From contig JAGAES010000124.1 of assembly GCA_017613055.1 (NCBI GenBank), forward strand, positions 1 through 10,753: a stretch of DNA of 10,753 nucleotides, in the 5' to 3' direction. The position numbers were made by a program, and so were the translations under genes. Below are positions 1 to 6,739 of the stretch, in pieces (the first letter of the stretch is position 1; each line of letters opens with the position of its first letter). The notes beneath the pieces were generated by a model. The model was not told where the DNA came from. It did not search any database and saw only the letters and a list, made by a program, of their open reading frames with translations. Source of the stretch: Lachnospiraceae bacterium (lineage in GTDB: Bacteria; Bacillota_A; Clostridia; Lachnospirales; Lachnospiraceae).

Positions 1-255
1 CCGATGATCTTCTATCTCGTGATTACCGGTTTCATCGGCGCGTTCAAAGCCTACAGCGACGAAGTTGCGCTGTTCGGCACGGACCTGAACTCGGCCGGCA
101 TGAACACGATGGTCGGCTATGTTTACGACATGCTTTACGGCAACAGCGGCGGATACCCGTCGTTCGCATCGGCGGCGGCACTCATCCTGTTCGCAGTCGT
201 CTTCACCATCACCTGCATCAACCTGATGGTGAGCCGTAACAAAATTCATTATTAA
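1..255 (+). CDS. ABC sugar importer permease, MalF/UgpA-like (C-terminal part)
   Basis: Only the last 84 codons are visible; the reading frame is open to the left edge, so the gene starts outside the window. The visible part has a hydrophobic start (IFYLVITGFIGAF), an extracytoplasmic stretch rich in Asn, Gly and Tyr, and a final membrane helix (about residues 58-77) ending in the basic tail SRNKIHY. This matches the C-terminal end of binding-protein-dependent permeases of the MalF/UgpA type (established family pattern). The next gene is the MalG-type partner, 12 bases downstream, with its ribosome site AAGGGAGG overlapping the TAA stop, so the two are almost certainly co-transcribed. The pair would form the membrane channel of a carbohydrate or related importer. 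Substrate cannot be read from this fragment. Confidence 0.85.
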   Translation, partial: PMIFYLVITGFIGAFKAYSDEVALFGTDLNSAGMNTMVGYVYDMLYGNSGGYPSFASAAALILFAVVFTITCINLMVSRNKIHY

Positions 256-267
256 GGGAGGCGCAGC

Positions 268-1167
268 ATGAATAAACAAAACACCGTAACCTCCCCGACC
301 GCGCAGGACTACCGCCTGATTGAGGCCGCAGCCCGCAGAAGGCGCATCGTCAAAAACATCCTTTTGTACACATTTCTCGTAATCTGCGCGCTTGCCGTCC
401 TGTTCCCGTTCTACTGGATGATTCTCACCAGTTTCAAGACGCAGGGCGCCTACAACGCAGAAGAGATTCCGAAGTTCTACACGCTTGCGCCGACGCTTCA
501 GAACTACCGCGTGGCATTTACCGCGGTACCGCTTGCACGTTACTTCTTCAATACGATTGTCTTCACGGTTGTCACGACCGCCGCGATGATGGTCGTAATC
601 GTGCTGGCCGCATTCGGCTTCGCGCGGACGAATTTCCCGGGCAAGACGATAGTCTTCTCGCTGTTTCTGAGCCTCATGATGATCCCGAACGAACTCGTCA
701 TCATCACGAACTACGTCACGATTACGTCGTGGAATCTGAGAAATACCTTTGCCGGACTGATTCTGCCGTCCGTCACGTCGGTCTTCTACATCTACCTGTT
801 GAAGGAGAATTTCGAGCAGATTCCCGAGGAACTGTATAAGGCCGCCAAGGTTGACGGCACGTCGGATTTCAAGTACCTGCTCCGCGTCATGGTGCCGATC
901 TCGAAACCGACGCTCGTGACGATTACGATTCTCAAGGTCATCGAGTGCTGGAACTCCTATGTGTGGCCGCGCCTCATCACGGACGACCGCAACTACTATC
1001 TTGTCTCGAACGGCATTCAGGAAATCCGCCAGAACGGCTTCGGCCGCGACAACATCCCCGCGATGATGGCTGCCGTCGTCGTCATCTCCGTGCCGCTCGT
1101 GATTCTGTTCCTTATCTTTCGGAACAAGATCATGGAAGGCGTTTCGAGAGGAGGGACCAAAGGATGA
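268..1167 (+). CDS. ABC sugar importer permease, MalG/UgpE-like
   Basis: This 299-residue inner-membrane permease pairs with the upstream MalF-like protein to carry a substrate, probably a sugar or sugar derivative, into the cell. About six membrane helices are visible, the first at residues 31-52. The ATPase-docking EAA loop lies at about 187-214 (Y-K-A-A-K-V-D-G, then V-P-I-S-K-P), the hallmark of this family. The N terminus has a charged cytoplasmic stretch with ARRRR before helix 1. Length is slightly above the family's usual 275-295. The start is supported by AAGGGAGG six bases upstream. The stop overlaps the next start by four bases (ATGA), suggesting translational coupling to the binding protein. 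No ATPase gene is seen here; such importers often share one encoded elsewhere. Confidence 0.93.
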   Translation: MNKQNTVTSPTAQDYRLIEAAARRRRIVKNILLYTFLVICALAVLFPFYWMILTSFKTQGAYNAEEIPKFYTLAPTLQNYRVAFTAVPLARYFFNTIVFTVVTTAAMMVVIVLAAFGFARTNFPGKTIVFSLFLSLMMIPNELVIITNYVTITSWNLRNTFAGLILPSVTSVFYIYLLKENFEQIPEELYKAAKVDGTSDFKYLLRVMVPISKPTLVTITILKVIECWNSYVWPRLITDDRNYYLVSNGIQEIRQNGFGRDNIPAMMAAVVVISVPLVILFLIFRNKIMEGVSRGGTKG

Positions 1168-2747
1168 AACGTACCGTTACCTGCCTTTTGCTCCTTACCC
1201 TCTCCGCCGTGCTCCTCACCGGCTGTCACCGCGGCAAGAAACGGGTTGCCTTCCGGGTGCCTATGGAATTTGACGAAAGCAAAGAGTACAATATCTCCTT
1301 CTGGGCGAAAAATGACACGAACATCACCCAGGTAAACATCTATAAGAAAGCCATTGCGGAATTCGAAAAGCTCTACCCGAACATCCACGTGACGCTGAAG
1401 ACATACACCGATTACGCGATGATTTATCAGGATGTCATCACGAATATCGCGACCGACACAACGCCCAACGTGTGCATTACCTACCCGGACCACATCGCGA
1501 CCTATCAGAAGGGAAGCAACGTCGTCGTGCAGCTCGACGCACTGATGGTCGACCGGAACTTCGGGCTCGGCGGCAGCATGCTTAAGTTCGACGGCCCGAC
1601 CGAGGAGGAAGTCGTTCCGAAGTTCCTGCAGGAATGCTTTATCGGAGACGGCCACTACGCCCTTCCCTACATGCGCTCTACCGAAGCGCTTTACATCAAC
1701 AAGGACCTCGTGACGAAGCTCGGCTACGATATTCCCGACATCCCGACCTGGGATTATATCTGGGAGGTTTCGGAAGCGGCGATGAAGAAGGACGAAAACG
1801 GTGTCTTCCTTGTAAACGGCCAGACGACGCTGATTCCGTTCATCTACAAATCGACCGACAACATGATGATCTCGATGTTAAAGCAGAAGAACGCGCCGTA
1901 TTCGGACTCCGAAGGGCACGTGCTTCTCTTCAACGACACGACCAAAGAGATTCTTTACTCGATTGTGCCGCATGCGAACTCGCGCGCGTTCTCGACGTTC
2001 AAGATCTCGAGCTACCCGGGCAACTATCTGAACGCCGGGCAGTGCATCTTCGCGATTGATTCGACGGCAGGCGCAACCTGGATGGGCAGCAAGGCGCCGA
2101 ACTCGGATATCCATTCCGACAACATCGTGCAGTTCGAGACCGTAATCCGCCCGATTCCGCAATACGACCCATCGAACCCGTATATGATTTCGCAGGGCCC
2201 GTCACTCTGCATCTTCACGAAGGAGGACGAGGGCGAAGTGCTCGCGTCGTGGCTCTTCATGCAGTACCTGCTCACGAACGACGTGCAGATTGCCTACTCC
2301 CAGACCGAAGGCTACATTCCGGTCACGACGAAGGCGCAGAACTCCGCAGAGTATCAGGCCTATCTTGCCGCGGAAGGCACCGACAACGGGCTTCACTACA
2401 GTATCAAGATTCAGGCTGCGAAGCTGTTTCTAAATAACATCGACCGCACCTTCGTAACACCCGTCTTCGCAGGCTCTGCTTCGGTCCGTGAGGCCGCCGG
2501 CGAACTGATTGAAAATGTGACGCGCTCCGTCCGCCGCAAGTACACGATTGACGACGACTTTATCCAACAGATGTATAAGGATACGGCCGCTTTAAAGCAT
2601 CTGGATCAGATCACGGTAGAGGAAACGAAAACGTTCGGACCGCTCCCGCGGACTTCCGCAGTACTGCTTGTCGCGCTCGTTTTCGTATGGACGGTTTTGA
2701 TCGGAATCTACATCGTGAGAAGATGGAAAAAGACACGGGAAGAATAA
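1164..2747 (+). CDS. Family 1 solute-binding lipoprotein with extra C-terminal membrane helix
   Basis: This 527-residue extracellular binding protein would deliver substrate to the two permeases upstream. It begins with a lipoprotein signal: basic MKR, a hydrophobic core, and lipobox LTGC with Cys21 as the lipid-modified residue. The body fits family 1 (MalE/UgpB-like) binding proteins, with an early strand (YNISFWAKND), a helix AIAEFEKLYPNIHV, and LPYMRSTEALYINKDL, where these proteins often read as substrate contact and hinge regions. Unusually, a strongly hydrophobic helix at about 498-518 is followed by the basic tail RRWKKTREE, so the protein may be held at both ends. The ATG at 1164 is chosen because AGGAGG lies nine bases upstream, it overlaps the permease stop, and it starts the signal peptide; an upstream in-frame start lies inside the permease gene and is not credible. 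Substrate is unknown. Confidence 0.92.
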   Translation: MKRTVTCLLLLTLSAVLLTGCHRGKKRVAFRVPMEFDESKEYNISFWAKNDTNITQVNIYKKAIAEFEKLYPNIHVTLKTYTDYAMIYQDVITNIATDTTPNVCITYPDHIATYQKGSNVVVQLDALMVDRNFGLGGSMLKFDGPTEEEVVPKFLQECFIGDGHYALPYMRSTEALYINKDLVTKLGYDIPDIPTWDYIWEVSEAAMKKDENGVFLVNGQTTLIPFIYKSTDNMMISMLKQKNAPYSDSEGHVLLFNDTTKEILYSIVPHANSRAFSTFKISSYPGNYLNAGQCIFAIDSTAGATWMGSKAPNSDIHSDNIVQFETVIRPIPQYDPSNPYMISQGPSLCIFTKEDEGEVLASWLFMQYLLTNDVQIAYSQTEGYIPVTTKAQNSAEYQAYLAAEGTDNGLHYSIKIQAAKLFLNNIDRTFVTPVFAGSASVREAAGELIENVTRSVRRKYTIDDDFIQQMYKDTAALKHLDQITVEETKTFGPLPRTSAVLLVALVFVWTVLIGIYIVRRWKKTREE

Positions 2748-2756
2748 AGATTTCTA

Positions 2757-2784
2757 TTGCATTTTCCGTTTTTTGCTGTATAAT
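2757..2784 (+). promoter_or_regulatory. SigA-type promoter for the OB-fold lipoprotein gene
   Basis: A -35 box TTGCAT (2757-2762) and a perfect -10 box TATAAT (2779-2784) are separated by 16 bases. The -35 begins ten bases after the stop of the binding-protein gene. Transcription would start near 2790 and give a leader of roughly 80 bases. No terminator separates this promoter from the upstream operon. Confidence 0.75.
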
Positions 2785-2797
2785 ATGGTACTTGTAG

Positions 2798-2850
2798 GTT
2801 TGGGAAACAGTTCCCGAAACGGCAGAAAAGGTGCTTAACGCCTGCCTGCC
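2798..2850 (+). promoter_or_regulatory. Structured 5' leader of the lipoprotein mRNA
   Basis: Two hairpins can be read in the leader. The first pairs GTTTGGGAA (2798-2806) with TTCCC-g-AAAC (2811-2820), nine base pairs with one bulged G and an ACAG loop. The second pairs GGCAG (2821-2825) with CTGCC (2846-2850) around an inner stem AGGTG (2829-2833)/CGCCT (2839-2843). No T-run follows, so these are not terminators. The first sits a few bases from the predicted 5' end, where such hairpins are known to protect mRNA. No known riboswitch was recognised. Confidence 0.45.
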
Positions 2851-2872
2851 ACATATGATAAGGAGAGTTAAA

Positions 2873-3727
2873 ATGAAGAAGTTTATTGTTGTTTTGATGA
2901 CGCTTGTTCTTGCTCTCGGCCTCTTCGCAGCTTGCGGTAAGAAGACTGAGACCAAGCCCACCGGTGCCCCGACCACGACGGCTCCCACCGAGACGGTAAC
3001 GACGCCTACCGAGAATCCTACGGAAGCTCCTACCGATACTCCTACCGATACTCCTGCCCCTACGGCTGAGCCGGATGATCCGACCAAGAAGTCCGAGGGC
3101 GTTATGACGCACGCCGAGTTCGTTGCTGCCGAAGACGAAGCACCGATTGTAATCGAGTGCTACGTGCAGGATCATCAGTCCTGGTGGGATAACACGATTA
3201 CGGTTTATGCCGCTGATCCCGAAGGTGCTTACTTTATCTATAAGATGGTTTGCTCTGAAGAGGATTCCAAGAAGCTCGTTCCGGGAACGAAGATTCGCGT
3301 AAAAGGTTTCCGCACCACCTGGTCCGGCGAAATCGAAGTTGCAGAAGGTTCAACCTTTGAGATTCTTGAAGGCAGCTACATTGCTCCCGCTGTTGATCTT
3401 ACGCCTTTCATCACCGGCGATACGATTGTCAGCGAGGTTCCTGAGATTGTTGCTCTTATGAACCACCTTGTAACCGTTAAGGGGATGAAGGTTACCGCTG
3501 CTCCTTCCTACAAGGGAGATGCCCGCGGAGACGATATCTACCTTCGCGTATCCATCAACGGCGTAGCTTTCAACCTTGTTGTGGAGTCCTATCTCCGCGG
3601 CGAGGACACCGAAGTTTACAAGACGGTTGAGAACCTTAAGGAAGGCGACATCATTGATGTTGACGCTTACCTCTACTGGTACAACGGTGCTAACCCGCAC
3701 ATCGTAAACGTAACGGTTCAGCAGTAA
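2873..3727 (+). CDS. Lipoprotein with Thr/Pro linker and two probable OB-fold domains
   Basis: This 284-residue protein has a lipoprotein signal with Cys21 (LFAAC), then a Thr/Pro-rich spacer at about 24-75 that would lift the rest away from the membrane through the cell wall. Residues 76-170 (ECYVQDHQSWWDN, then VPGTKIRVKGF) look like an OB-fold domain of the kind common in clostridial secreted proteins. Residues 180-284 appear to be a second, diverged copy: LVTVKGMKV near its start and KEGDIIDVDAYLYWYNG near its end match the order of motifs in the first. The ligand is unknown; these domains are often called nucleic-acid-binding-like by fold only. The start at 2873 has AAGGAG seven bases upstream; an in-frame GTG at 2831 would put 14 non-signal residues ahead of the signal peptide. 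Codons favour GCT, GTT, CTT and CCT, unlike its neighbours, which fits high expression. It is a single-gene unit with its own promoter and terminator. Confidence 0.85.
   Translation: MKKFIVVLMTLVLALGLFAACGKKTETKPTGAPTTTAPTETVTTPTENPTEAPTDTPTDTPAPTAEPDDPTKKSEGVMTHAEFVAAEDEAPIVIECYVQDHQSWWDNTITVYAADPEGAYFIYKMVCSEEDSKKLVPGTKIRVKGFRTTWSGEIEVAEGSTFEILEGSYIAPAVDLTPFITGDTIVSEVPEIVALMNHLVTVKGMKVTAAPSYKGDARGDDIYLRVSINGVAFNLVVESYLRGEDTEVYKTVENLKEGDIIDVDAYLYWYNGANPHIVNVTVQQ
3027..3055 (+). repeat. 12-base in-frame tandem repeat in the Thr/Pro linker
   Basis: CTCCTACCGATA occurs at 3027-3038 and again at 3039-3050, with CTCCT starting a third copy at 3051. It encodes the linker unit P-T-D-T. Because 12 is a multiple of three, gain or loss of a unit would change linker length without breaking the frame. 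Confidence 0.85.
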
Positions 3728-3757
3728 TCGGACCGGTTGATTCACATTGAAATATTC

Positions 3758-3791
3758 AGGGGCTTCCCGATTTGGGAAGCCCCTGTTTTTT
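3758..3791 (+). terminator. Intrinsic terminator after the OB-fold lipoprotein gene
   Basis: A perfect 11-base-pair stem, AGGGGCTTCCC (3758-3768) with GGGAAGCCCCT (3774-3784), closes a 5-base loop and is followed by G and six T (3786-3791). The T-run overlaps the stop codon of the convergent - strand gene (3790-3792). Read from the other strand the stem is followed only by GAATATTTC, a weak U-tract, so it may also slow or stop the opposing transcripts. Confidence 0.92.
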
Positions 3792-4572
3792 AATCGTCAA
3801 ACTCTGCTTTTCTCTTTAGTTCCATCCTGCGGACAATCCGGAAGGACAGATAGTAAAGTCCGACGGAAACGGCAATCAGAAGAATCTCCAAAAACCACCA
3901 CAATGCTTTGTATCGGTCATAAAAACGTAAGAACAGACCGAAGTTAATCTTCGAAAACTCGTCAGGGTCCACGAAGAAGAAGCACCATACAAGCGCCAGC
4001 GCAAACGGCAGCAACAGAAACAGAATCAGTGCGTCTCCCTTCCGCTTTCCGAGGCCGAGATAAGCGAACATATCCACGGCACCGCAGATCATAACGGCAG
4101 CCATGAGAATCGGGAACATTTTAAGAAGGGTCTCTGCGTTCTTACTCGCCTGATTCTGCCCTGCTCCGAGAAAATACATCCCGAAAACAGCGTACGAACC
4201 GAGAAAGAAAGCTCCCGCAAGCAAGGCAAATATGATATATTTGGCTTTCACCGCCGAATCGGCAGGCAGCGGAAGCGCCATTCCGTACGCACGCTCTTTC
4301 CGCTTCCGTCCGCTCTCGGTAATTAGTTTAACGGCCGGCATCAGAAGCCCTATGCAGCAAAACGGAAGAATGCAAACCATTCCGAGTAAAAGCGCGTCAT
4401 ACATTACGCCGGCAGGTACCGATGCGAACGTATCGCCCGGTTCATAAGCCGGCTCGTCGGCGCCGGGAAACGCAATCCGGAACAGCAGAAAGGAAAAAAT
4501 AACAATTCCGAGACCGGTCAGGATATAACGCCCTCTCAGAATAAGATACTCTTTATATAACAGCCCTTTCAT
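3790..4572 (-). CDS. ABC-2 type membrane protein, second subunit of the YtrA-type exporter operon
   Basis: This 260-residue integral membrane protein is the last gene of the GntR-ATPase-permease-permease operon. About six helices are seen at 16-33, 58-80, 111-132, 149-170, 181-200 and 224-245, with an acidic stretch (ADEPAYEPGD) outside after helix 1. The cytoplasmic segment RAYGMALPLPADSAVKAKY matches the conserved LPV/LPL turn found between helices in small ABC-2 permeases of the ABC2_membrane_5 type. It starts MKGLLYKEYL, closely resembling MKGLLVKDYY in the gene before it, so the two are paralogues. The ATG at 4572 shares one base with the upstream TGA (TGATG), with GGGGTG seven bases ahead; a GTG at 4575 would add one residue and is less likely. 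Its exported substrate is unknown. Confidence 0.85.
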   Translation of the reverse strand: MKGLLYKEYLILRGRYILTGLGIVIFSFLLFRIAFPGADEPAYEPGDTFASVPAGVMYDALLLGMVCILPFCCIGLLMPAVKLITESGRKRKERAYGMALPLPADSAVKAKYIIFALLAGAFFLGSYAVFGMYFLGAGQNQASKNAETLLKMFPILMAAVMICGAVDMFAYLGLGKRKGDALILFLLLPFALALVWCFFFVDPDEFSKINFGLFLRFYDRYKALWWFLEILLIAVSVGLYYLSFRIVRRMELKRKAEFDD

Positions 4573-5354
4573 CACGCAACACCCCGCTTTCTTTTCGCCG
4601 CAAGAACCGTTAACAGGTACCCGATTCCCATAACCGGGAGCGATGCAAGGAACACAAGATGTCCTTTATGCTCCAGAAAATCCGCGGCTTCGGTACATGC
4701 CTGAACCATATAAAAAGCCGATTCTTCGCTGTCGTTCGACAGGATGTTTTTAAGAATTCCGCGGTTCCGGACGGCTGCCGCAAGAATCAATACGGCAACT
4801 GCCGCCAGATTGCCCCACATCGCCGCATCCGCGCCGAAAAGGTATCCGAACAGCAACGAAACCGTCACGCAGAAAAATGCCACGCCCGTCACCGCAAGCA
4901 CAATCTGTAATGAGTCCCAAAACGGCATCAGATCGGATGTCATCTTGACCGGAATCAGAAGGATTGCATCAATAACAAATGCTCCGCCGGTCACAATCAT
5001 CAAAAGAAGATACCGCTCTCCGACACGCTCGTATGGGCTTACCGGAAGTGAGGAAGCAACCTTATAGAAGGATGCGGTCTTATCATCCAGAAGAACGTAT
5101 TGGACGAGGTCGAACGACGCCGCAACCGGCAGCATCAGGAATAAAAGCAGCGTAATCCGCGTCAGAAACGGAATCAGCGACGCGTCCATGCTGTCTTCGG
5201 AGTTCGCCATCTTTTCGTATAAAAGCGCCACGTTTCCGGACTTCGTGCTGATCATGAACATCACGCACACAAGCGCGGTAACCGCTACGGTAACGGCCCA
5301 GATAAACAGCTTTCTTCGAAGACAATAATAGTCTTTCACCAGTAAACCTTTCAT
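4572..5354 (-). CDS. ABC-2 type membrane protein, first subunit of the YtrA-type exporter operon
   Basis: This 260-residue protein has about six helices (17-36, 61-85, 116-138, 151-173, 178-196, 233-252). The motif FYKVASSLPVSPYERVGERY at about 96-115 is the conserved cytoplasmic turn of clostridial ABC-2 permeases next to YtrA-type regulators. It is the same length as the following gene and shares its N-terminal pattern, so the two probably form a heterodimeric membrane channel driven by the ATPase upstream. AGGAGG lies five bases before the ATG, and only nine bases separate it from the ATPase stop. By family analogy (B. subtilis YtrC/YtrD) it may serve in export or in envelope-stress response; no substrate can be inferred. 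Confidence 0.87.
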   Translation of the reverse strand: MKGLLVKDYYCLRRKLFIWAVTVAVTALVCVMFMISTKSGNVALLYEKMANSEDSMDASLIPFLTRITLLLFLMLPVAASFDLVQYVLLDDKTASFYKVASSLPVSPYERVGERYLLLMIVTGGAFVIDAILLIPVKMTSDLMPFWDSLQIVLAVTGVAFFCVTVSLLFGYLFGADAAMWGNLAAVAVLILAAAVRNRGILKNILSNDSEESAFYMVQACTEAADFLEHKGHLVFLASLPVMGIGYLLTVLAAKRKRGVA

Positions 5355-5363
5355 AACCGCCTC

Positions 5364-6242
5364 CTACCGAAGCCCGTACTTCGCACGGTTCACGTAATGG
5401 ATCATGATTTCCTCAAGCGAAGCCGGCTCGATGACCATGCCGGGATACAGTTTTTCGCATGCGTCACGGTCACTGACGAGCATCTCCGCGCCGAACGACG
5501 ACATCTCCCGGTCCACAATAAGCGATTCGCTCACCCGGTCCGCCTCTTCCTTCTTACACTTTAGAATCGCATGCCTGAGAAGGATTTCATCCTTATTGCC
5601 CGCAAGCACGATCTTTCCGCCGTCGATGAAGACGACTTCGTCGGCAATCTTCTCAATATCGGTCGTGATATGGGACGAAAGCAGAATCGTATGGTCCTCT
5701 TCCACAACGAATTCGCGGAAGATCTGAATCATCTCATTTCTCACAATCGGATCGAGACCGCTCGTCGGCTCGTCCATCACAAGGAACTTCGCGCCGTGGG
5801 AAAGCGCAACCGCAATCTGCAGCTTCATCCGCATGCCGCGCGAGAAGTTTCCGCACCGCTTGCCGGACGGAAGCGAGAACCGTTTCAGATAGTCGAAATA
5901 CTGCTCCGAATTCCAGTTTTTGTAGATCCGCTTCATAATCCCGTCAATCTGCGCGGGAGTCAGAAATTCGTGAAATCCCATCTCATCGAAAACGACGCCG
6001 ATGTCTTCGCGTAAGGCGTGGGATTTGCCGGGTACCACCTCCTGCCCGAACAGGGTAATCTCTCCTCCGTCACGCGCTATGGCGTCTAAAATCAGCTGAA
6101 TGGTCGTCGTCTTGCCTGCGCCGTTCTGGCCGATGAAACCGCATACGGTTCCCCGGGGCACCGAGAAGCTGACGTGATCCAGTTTAAAGTCGCCGTAATC
6201 CTTCGTCACATTCTTAAGCTCTAAGATCATATTCTCATCCAT
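5364..6242 (-). CDS. ABC exporter ATPase, YtrB-like
   Basis: This 292-residue ATPase energises the two ABC-2 membrane proteins encoded after it. Visible motifs are Walker A GQNGAGKTT (38-46), a diverged signature NFSRGM (132-137) in place of LSGGQ, Walker B FLVMDE (153-158), D-loop SGLD (161-164) and switch His191. The usual Q-loop glutamine position reads VVFDEMGF, as I recall for YtrB-like clostridial relatives. A C-terminal extension of about 75 residues follows the core. The ATG at 6242 is preferred: AGGAG lies about seven bases upstream inside the end of the GntR gene, and the product then begins just before the conserved LELKNVTKDYG. An ATG at 6257 would overlap the GntR gene by 23 bases and lacks as good a ribosome site. 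With the chosen start the overlap is 8 bases. Confidence 0.93.
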   Translation of the reverse strand: MDENMILELKNVTKDYGDFKLDHVSFSVPRGTVCGFIGQNGAGKTTTIQLILDAIARDGGEITLFGQEVVPGKSHALREDIGVVFDEMGFHEFLTPAQIDGIMKRIYKNWNSEQYFDYLKRFSLPSGKRCGNFSRGMRMKLQIAVALSHGAKFLVMDEPTSGLDPIVRNEMIQIFREFVVEEDHTILLSSHITTDIEKIADEVVFIDGGKIVLAGNKDEILLRHAILKCKKEEADRVSESLIVDREMSSFGAEMLVSDRDACEKLYPGMVIEPASLEEIMIHYVNRAKYGLR

Positions 6243-6618
6243 TGTTCTTCTCCTCATATAACAGTGTCAGTCTTTCCGTCAGTTCCGAAAGCGAAATGCC
6301 GCCGACATTGGCCTTTGCAACCGCCCGCTCAAGAATCTCTTCAATCTCAAACAGAATGTTGTCCCGCACGTATTCGGCGTTCAGCCCCTTGACGAAGCTG
6401 CCTTTGCCGGTGATCGAAACGATGAATCCGTCCCGCTCGAGATCTTCATAGGCTCTCTTCGTCGTAATGATGCTGATGCGGAGTTCCTTCGCCAGCACGC
6501 GCATCGACGGAAGGGCGTCCCCTTCCTTAAGCGAGCCGGAAAGAATCTGGCTTTTGATCTGCTCTTCAATCTGCTCGTAAATCGGCCTTTGGGAGCTGTT
6601 GTTCAGAATGATATCCAT
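6235..6618 (-). CDS. GntR-family repressor, YtrA type
   Basis: This 127-residue regulator has a GntR winged helix-turn-helix at about 12-76 (RPIYEQIEEQI, then ALPSMRVLAKEL, then ITTKRAYEDLERDGFI, then TGKGSFV in the wing). A short helical tail (81-127) follows instead of a ligand-binding domain, which is the size and layout of the YtrA subfamily. Such proteins typically repress their own operon with an ABC exporter and release on envelope stress. The ATG at 6618 follows AAAGGA by six bases; upstream in-frame starts would place translation inside the operator and promoter. It is the first gene of the operon, and an inverted repeat overlapping its -10 box is the likely operator. Confidence 0.92.
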   Translation of the reverse strand: MDIILNNSSQRPIYEQIEEQIKSQILSGSLKEGDALPSMRVLAKELRISIITTKRAYEDLERDGFIVSITGKGSFVKGLNAEYVRDNILFEIEEILERAVAKANVGGISLSELTERLTLLYEEKNNG

Positions 6619-6648
6619 ATCCGTTCCTTTACAATGTTTCGAAATATT

Positions 6649-6669
6649 GTGTATATTCAATATATACAC
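6649..6669. promoter_or_regulatory. Probable operator of the YtrA-type repressor
   Basis: A perfect inverted repeat with arms GTGTATAT (6649-6656) and ATATACAC (6662-6669) flanks five bases. It covers the -10 box and the expected start site of the GntR operon. A further GTGTGTATA half-site lies on the - strand at 6671-6679, within the promoter spacer. The GTGTA...TACAC arms resemble the AGTGTA/TACACT operator that I recall for B. subtilis YtrA. The repeat is seen; binding by the neighbouring regulator is inferred. Confidence 0.75.
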
Positions 6670-6689
6670 CTATACACACTGTTTGTCAA
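6661..6689 (-). promoter_or_regulatory. Promoter of the GntR-ABC exporter operon
   Basis: On the - strand a perfect -35 box TTGACA (6689-6684) and a -10 box TATATA (6666-6661) are 17 bases apart. This is the strongest -35 in the window, which suits a gene kept off by a repressor. The operator overlaps the -10. Confidence 0.82.
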
Positions 6690-6699
6690 CACATTTTTC

Positions 6700-6734
6700 A
6701 AAAAACCTCCGGGAAGATTTCCTCCCGGAGGTTT
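6700..6734 (-). terminator. Intrinsic terminator of the orphan binding-protein gene
   Basis: On the - strand a 12-base-pair stem (arms at 6734-6723 and 6714-6703, core CCTCCGGGA/TCCCGGAGG) with an 8-base loop ends in a run of six T (6705-6700). It begins five bases after the stop codon of the binding-protein gene. The downstream GntR promoter -35 starts ten bases beyond it, so it insulates that promoter from readthrough. Confidence 0.92.
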
Positions 6735-6739
6735 CATCG

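Noticed and set aside
945..1163. Upstream extension of the binding-protein frame
   Set aside because: It lies inside the permease gene, gives an Arg/His-rich sequence, and the lipoprotein signal begins at 1164.
1017..1655. Long - strand frame opposite the permease and binding-protein genes
   Set aside because: It is antisense to two well-supported genes and shows no domain, start site or plausible composition.
2611..3087. - strand frame rich in Val-Gly-Ser repeats
   Set aside because: It is the complement of the Thr/Pro linker codons of the real + strand lipoprotein gene.
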